Shown piece after piece: positions 4,991-7,961 of a stretch of 7,961 nucleotides of DNA (the stretch's first letter is position 1; each line of letters opens with the position of its first letter). The translations under genes and the position numbers were made by a program. The notes under the pieces are model-generated. The model ran no database searches. It saw nothing but the letters and a program-made list of their open reading frames with translations, and was not told where the DNA came from. Source of the stretch: an uncultured Eubacteriales bacterium (GTDB lineage: Bacteria > Bacillota > Clostridia > Oscillospirales > Oscillospiraceae); assembly GCA_900554855.1 (NCBI GenBank), contig USIZ01000054.1:1-7961 (forward strand), written 5' to 3'.

Positions 4991-7639
4991 TCAGAGCTGG
5001 GGCGTCGGGTCGGAGTATTCCGGCAGCCATGGCTTGAAGTCCTGCGGCTTGAGCCACACGCCCTCGGGCGCGCCCTCCTCCGCCTTGTAAATGCGCACCT
5101 GATAGCCCCGGAGAGTGTAGGTGCCCACAATGTCGTTGTAGGGTGCGGCGGACTTGGAGAGCATATTGACGTTCATCTCCTGCCAGCCGCGGGTGGGGGT
5201 GTCCAGTGTCTCGGGGTTCCAGTAGCGCTCCATATACACCACGCCCCGGCCAATGCCCTGAGTCAGATTGGCGATGCCCCGGATCCGGCCCCGCTGGGAT
5301 TCAATCCAGATCCAGTCGCCATTTGCCACGCCGTAGGTCTCAGCGTCTGCCGGATTGATCCAAACTTCCGGAGCGGGATACATTTCCCGCAGCCACGGCA
5401 CATTGCGCAGGGTGCTGTGGTGGAAGTAGGGCAGGCGGCCGTTGGTCATGACCAGCGGATATTTGCGGCTCACCTCATCATCCCGCAGCGGGCTCTCACT
5501 GGGTTCCATGTAGTAGGGCAGGGGATCGTAGTCCTTGCTGGCTGCCGGCAGCTTTGCGCCGCTGTACGGCATGCCGGTGCGGGAGAGCTTGATGAAGCCC
5601 TCGCCGTAGATCTCGCATTTTTTTGACCCGGTGCGGAAGCCCTTGGGCAGGCCGGTCTTTTTGTCCGGGTCGAGGTAGACGTAGTAATGTTTCCACACGT
5701 CCAGCGGCATCGTCTCCGCCATCCCCACCTTTTTGAAGTCCTCCCAGGTCATGCCGACGCAGGCGGCCTGACGGTCCAGCAGCTCCTCCATGGTGTTCCA
5801 GTAGGGCAGATCGAGCCCCATATATTCCGCATCAAAGGCCTTGGCGCAGCTCTCGTGGCCAAGTTCGCCCAGCCGCTTGGTGAGCTTGGACCAGATGAGG
5901 CTCTCATCCATGGTTTCGTACAGGTGGGTCACTGCCTGACGGCAGATCAGAGTGTTGCACACCGGAATGGTGTAGTTGGTCTCCAGCCACTCGGTGGTGG
6001 GCAGAAGGATGTCCGCATAGGCGGAGAAGGAGGTGGGATACATATACATATGGACGATCAGATCCAGATTGTCCATGGCCTCCACCCACTCCTTGCCGTT
6101 GGCCAGCACCGCCAGCTTGTTGCCGGAGCGGTCGATCCACGCCTTGATGGGGTAGGGCTTTCCGGTCTTGAGCGCCTGAAGGCAAGAGGGGGCGTGGGCC
6201 GCGTGCCACATATGCAGCCCCTTGTACTCGTTGCCGCCCAGCCGCTTTTCCAGCTGTTCATAGGGCAACTTGCGGTCGCAGAAGCCGATGGGGAAGCCGG
6301 GATAGAACACATGGCGCTGGGTGCCGAAGCGCTGGAGCAGGGAGCCGGGCTGCTCCACGTTGCCCATCAGCATATCAATGACCGCTGCGCCCATGGCCGC
6401 CTGCACGGAGTTGGGGCTCTGGTCGGTGGCCACGCCGATGCACAGGCCACTGGGGGTGTTCTCGCAGAAGGTGCGGATAGCCTCTTCGATCTTCTCCGGC
6501 ATCAGCCAGCAGATCCGGGCGGTTTCCTCCAGCGTGTAGGGCGCGCTGCGCTCCTTCAACAGCTGATAGCCGGTCTTATAGACCACGCCGTCCCACTCCC
6601 AGCTGCCCTCCAGAGCCGGGTCAAGGGCGTCGTCCCACGGGTAGGGCAGGGGCTGAGGCCGATTCGTCTTCTGATCCCACACCATAAAGGTGTCCGGCAC
6701 GCCCTTTTGCGTGCTCTTGGCTGCCCGCCAGCACTCACCGGTCCGGGTATTTACCAGATAGGGCAGGTTCGTCCACTTCATGACGAATGCCGCGTTGTAG
6801 AGCTTGTGCTCCAGAATATAGCGCACCCAGCACAGCTGGAGTGCCACGTCGGTGCCGGGGCGAATGGGCAGCCACACCGTGGCCTTGGCCGCGTCCGGGG
6901 TCATGCGGGGGTCGATGACCACGGTTTTCACGCCCCGGGCGCGCAGCTCCGCCACCGCGCCGCCGCCCATGCCCGGGCAGGAATAGGACGGGTCGGTGCC
7001 CCAGAGACACAGGCATTTCATAGGAGTCTCGTCGGGGAAGTAGATCTCATGGGCGTTGGAGTCGGCGATGCTGGGATCAGTGCCGCCGTACATAATGTTA
7101 TAGGCCACCTGCCGGGGCAGATAGCACTGAGAACAGCCCGGTTCAAACCAGTTTGGAGTGCCGAAAATGTTGCAGAAGCGGGCGGTACTGGTGAACTGGG
7201 GGTTGCCGCCGCCGCCGGTGGAGCACATGACGCTCTCCGCGCCGTACTGCGCCCGGATGTCCATCAGCTTGCGGGCAATGATGTCGATGGCCTCATCCCA
7301 GCTGATGCGCTTCCATTTGTTCTCGCCCCGCTTGCCGACCCGGATCAGGGGATACTTGTTGCGGTTTGGATTGTAGAGCGCCTGAATGCCGGAGAGACCC
7401 TTGGCGCACATACGCCCCTGGCTCATCCGGTTTTCCGGGTCACCCTCCAGTTTGACGACCCGGCCGTTCTTCACCGTGGCGATGACGCCGCAGTTGGAAA
7501 TGCAGGCGCGGCAGGAGGTGCGAAGCTTGACGACCTCGTCGCTCCGCTCAGGCGTCTGCGCCGCAGGACATAGTCCGCCGGAGACTTGCGCGGCCGGAAT
7601 GCCGATGTCCGCCGCCTTCAGAAAATCACAGGATAACAC
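4991..7639 (-). CDS. Molybdopterin-dependent oxidoreductase catalytic subunit (DMSO reductase superfamily)
   Basis: With the GTG at 7639 as start, the product has 882 residues. A [4Fe-4S] motif C-x2-C-x3-C...C is formed by Cys43, 46, 50 and 78 (CRACISNC, GRMCAKG). Superfamily landmarks follow: DPRMTPDAAKATVWLPIRPG (244-263), ADILLPTTEWLE (542-553), and the C-terminal dinucleotide-binding domain (about 727-850) with PEVWINPADAETYGV. The likely Mo or W ligand is Cys172 in GCSQCYLPRQ, by position relative to the Cys/Sec of formate dehydrogenase and NarB-type enzymes. GTG at 7639 is preferred over the in-frame GTG at 7684 because AGAGAGGG sits six bases upstream, whereas 7684 lies about eight bases from the predicted transcription start. 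No twin-arginine leader is visible, so a cytoplasmic location is inferred. It is the first gene of the operon. Neither substrate nor subfamily (reductase, dehydrogenase or hydroxylase) can be assigned. Confidence 0.94.
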   Translation of the reverse strand: MLSCDFLKAADIGIPAAQVSGGLCPAAQTPERSDEVVKLRTSCRACISNCGVIATVKNGRVVKLEGDPENRMSQGRMCAKGLSGIQALYNPNRNKYPLIRVGKRGENKWKRISWDEAIDIIARKLMDIRAQYGAESVMCSTGGGGNPQFTSTARFCNIFGTPNWFEPGCSQCYLPRQVAYNIMYGGTDPSIADSNAHEIYFPDETPMKCLCLWGTDPSYSCPGMGGGAVAELRARGVKTVVIDPRMTPDAAKATVWLPIRPGTDVALQLCWVRYILEHKLYNAAFVMKWTNLPYLVNTRTGECWRAAKSTQKGVPDTFMVWDQKTNRPQPLPYPWDDALDPALEGSWEWDGVVYKTGYQLLKERSAPYTLEETARICWLMPEKIEEAIRTFCENTPSGLCIGVATDQSPNSVQAAMGAAVIDMLMGNVEQPGSLLQRFGTQRHVFYPGFPIGFCDRKLPYEQLEKRLGGNEYKGLHMWHAAHAPSCLQALKTGKPYPIKAWIDRSGNKLAVLANGKEWVEAMDNLDLIVHMYMYPTSFSAYADILLPTTEWLETNYTIPVCNTLICRQAVTHLYETMDESLIWSKLTKRLGELGHESCAKAFDAEYMGLDLPYWNTMEELLDRQAACVGMTWEDFKKVGMAETMPLDVWKHYYVYLDPDKKTGLPKGFRTGSKKCEIYGEGFIKLSRTGMPYSGAKLPAASKDYDPLPYYMEPSESPLRDDEVSRKYPLVMTNGRLPYFHHSTLRNVPWLREMYPAPEVWINPADAETYGVANGDWIWIESQRGRIRGIANLTQGIGRGVVYMERYWNPETLDTPTRGWQEMNVNMLSKSAAPYNDIVGTYTLRGYQVRIYKAEEGAPEGVWLKPQDFKPWLPEYSDPTPQL

Positions 7640-7645
7640 GCGGAT

Positions 7646-7653
7646 CCCTCTCT
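7646..7653 (-). promoter_or_regulatory. Ribosome binding site that decides the start of the catalytic subunit
   Basis: Minus-strand AGAGAGGG lies six bases before the GTG at 7639. The alternative GTG at 7684 has no purine-rich site before it, so the shorter protein is preferred. Confidence 0.65.
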
Positions 7654-7698
7654 TTCGTGTGGTCTGCTTTGTTAAAAAATACACAATAGTACCACACT

Positions 7699-7727
7699 AA
7701 GATAGCATTTTTAGACGCACGGCACAA
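7699..7727 (-). promoter_or_regulatory. Predicted sigma-70/SigA-type promoter of the molybdoenzyme operon
   Basis: On the minus strand TTGTGC (7727-7722) is separated by 17 bases from TATCTT (7704-7699), which is preceded by TGC as an extended -10. A start near 7692 would leave about 53 bases of leader before the GTG at 7639. The surrounding DNA is AT-rich, unlike the genes. A short inverted repeat, TAGT-N5-ACTA (7687-7699), overlaps the predicted start point and could be an operator, though it is short enough to be chance. Confidence 0.5.
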
Positions 7728-7741
7728 ATAACTAAATTGCC

Positions 7742-7769
7742 TTGCCTGATATAATGAAAACGCTATAAC
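7742..7769 (+). promoter_or_regulatory. Possible divergent plus-strand promoter elements
   Basis: A perfect extended -10, TGATATAAT (7747-7755), lies on the plus strand without a clear -35. A second pairing is TTGCCT (7742-7747), 16 bases, TATAAC (7764-7769). Either could drive a transcript to the right, but the hairpin at 7791-7827 would meet it after a few tens of bases. In AT-rich DNA such matches arise easily, so this is tentative. Confidence 0.25.
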
Positions 7770-7790
7770 AAACTGCCGCTCAAGCTGTTG

Positions 7791-7827
7791 AAAAACCCGG
7801 TTGCGCATTACGCAGCAACCGGGTTTT
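7791..7827 (-). terminator. Hairpin terminator, best read on the minus strand
   Basis: AAAACCCGGTTGC (7792-7804) pairs exactly with 7815-7827 across a ten-base interior. On the minus strand the stem ends in five T (GGGTTTTTC); on the plus strand in four. It most likely ends a minus-strand transcript entering from beyond the right edge and insulates the molybdoenzyme promoter; bidirectional action is possible. Confidence 0.65.
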
Positions 7828-7961
7828 GACAGGGAGCAGCAGTCCATTTCACAGCCTGTGGGGCGTTCCCTGCAGACTGCCCCAAAGTTCATGTCAAGAT
7901 TTTTCTCCTGGCACCGCCCCGTGGCGCGGAATGCATAGGCCGGAGTGTTCCAACTCCCAAA
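7828..7961. other. Unassigned right-edge region with short complementary arms
   Basis: No gene can be supported here. Short minus-strand frames end at TGA codons close to 7880-7893, so the tail of a gene from the right is possible, but no frame gives a recognisable protein. Several complementary arms occur, such as CAGGGA (7830-7835) with the downstream TCCCTG, GCAGTC with GACTGC, and GGAGT-N6-ACTCC near the right end. These might reflect a 3' untranslated region or a structured RNA. Confidence 0.3.

Noticed and set aside
5687..7573. A 628-residue open frame on the plus strand opposite the catalytic subunit gene
   Set aside because: It mirrors the codons of a clearly conserved gene in high-GC DNA, where long antisense frames are common. 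Its translation is low-complexity, rich in Gly, His, Leu and Val, and shows no recognisable domain.
7640..7684. A longer catalytic subunit starting at the GTG at 7684
   Set aside because: The extra 15 residues have no ribosome binding site before them, start almost at the predicted transcription start, and contain no twin-arginine leader that would explain an extension.
1..7961. One functional system uniting the keto-acid operon and the molybdoenzyme operon
   Set aside because: The operons are convergent, separated by strong terminators, and share no cofactor or intermediate that can be seen in the sequence.
1..7961. CRISPR arrays, tRNA/rRNA genes, insertion sequences or attachment sites
   Set aside because: No spaced direct repeats, transposase-like frames, terminal inverted repeats or RNA-gene signatures were found on reading both strands.

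Overview
The window looks like a chromosomal segment of an anaerobic, high-GC member of the Clostridia, such as a gut or sediment Oscillospiraceae-type bacterium. This is inferred from AGGAGG-type ribosome binding sites, tight operons, GC-rich coding sequence with AT-rich promoter DNA, and a gene content of oxygen-sensitive Fe-S/molybdenum enzymes next to CoA-dependent keto-acid metabolism. The species cannot be named from the sequence.

Left part (1-1692, + strand): the end of an operon for beta-keto acid catabolism. It holds the C-terminal half of a thiolase (cut by the window edge), a complete BKACE/DUF849 beta-keto acid cleavage enzyme, and a 62-residue zinc-ribbon protein that starts on the base after the BKACE stop codon. 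A plausible scheme is that BKACE uses acetyl-CoA to cut a beta-keto acid into acetoacetate and a new acyl-CoA; once activated, the acetoacetate is cleaved by the thiolase back to acetyl-CoA.

Centre (1693-1893): a convergent gap with two perfect hairpins in tandem. The second is followed by seven T on the + strand and is a good intrinsic terminator for the left operon.

Right part (1894-7639, - strand): a four-gene operon in transcription order. It encodes (1) a molybdopterin (DMSO-reductase superfamily) catalytic subunit with one [4Fe-4S] site, (2) a DmsB-like four-cluster ferredoxin subunit, (3) a single polypeptide joining a TorD/DmsD-type maturation chaperone to an AsrA-like two-cluster subunit, and (4) an AsrB-like FAD/NAD(P)H subunit with a [2Fe-2S] motif. 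The siroheme sulfite reductase subunit AsrC, a DmsC/NrfD membrane anchor and a Tat leader are all absent. The inferred complex is a soluble cytoplasmic NAD(P)H-linked molybdoenzyme with about eight Fe-S clusters. Electrons would run NAD(P)H-FAD-[2Fe-2S]-AsrA-DmsB-Mo, or in reverse. Its substrate is unknown. This operon is the most notable item in the window.

Right edge (7640-7961): an AT-rich promoter region for the molybdoenzyme operon, a third strong hairpin that could end a minus-strand transcript entering from the right, and about 130 bases with short complementary arms to which no gene can be assigned.
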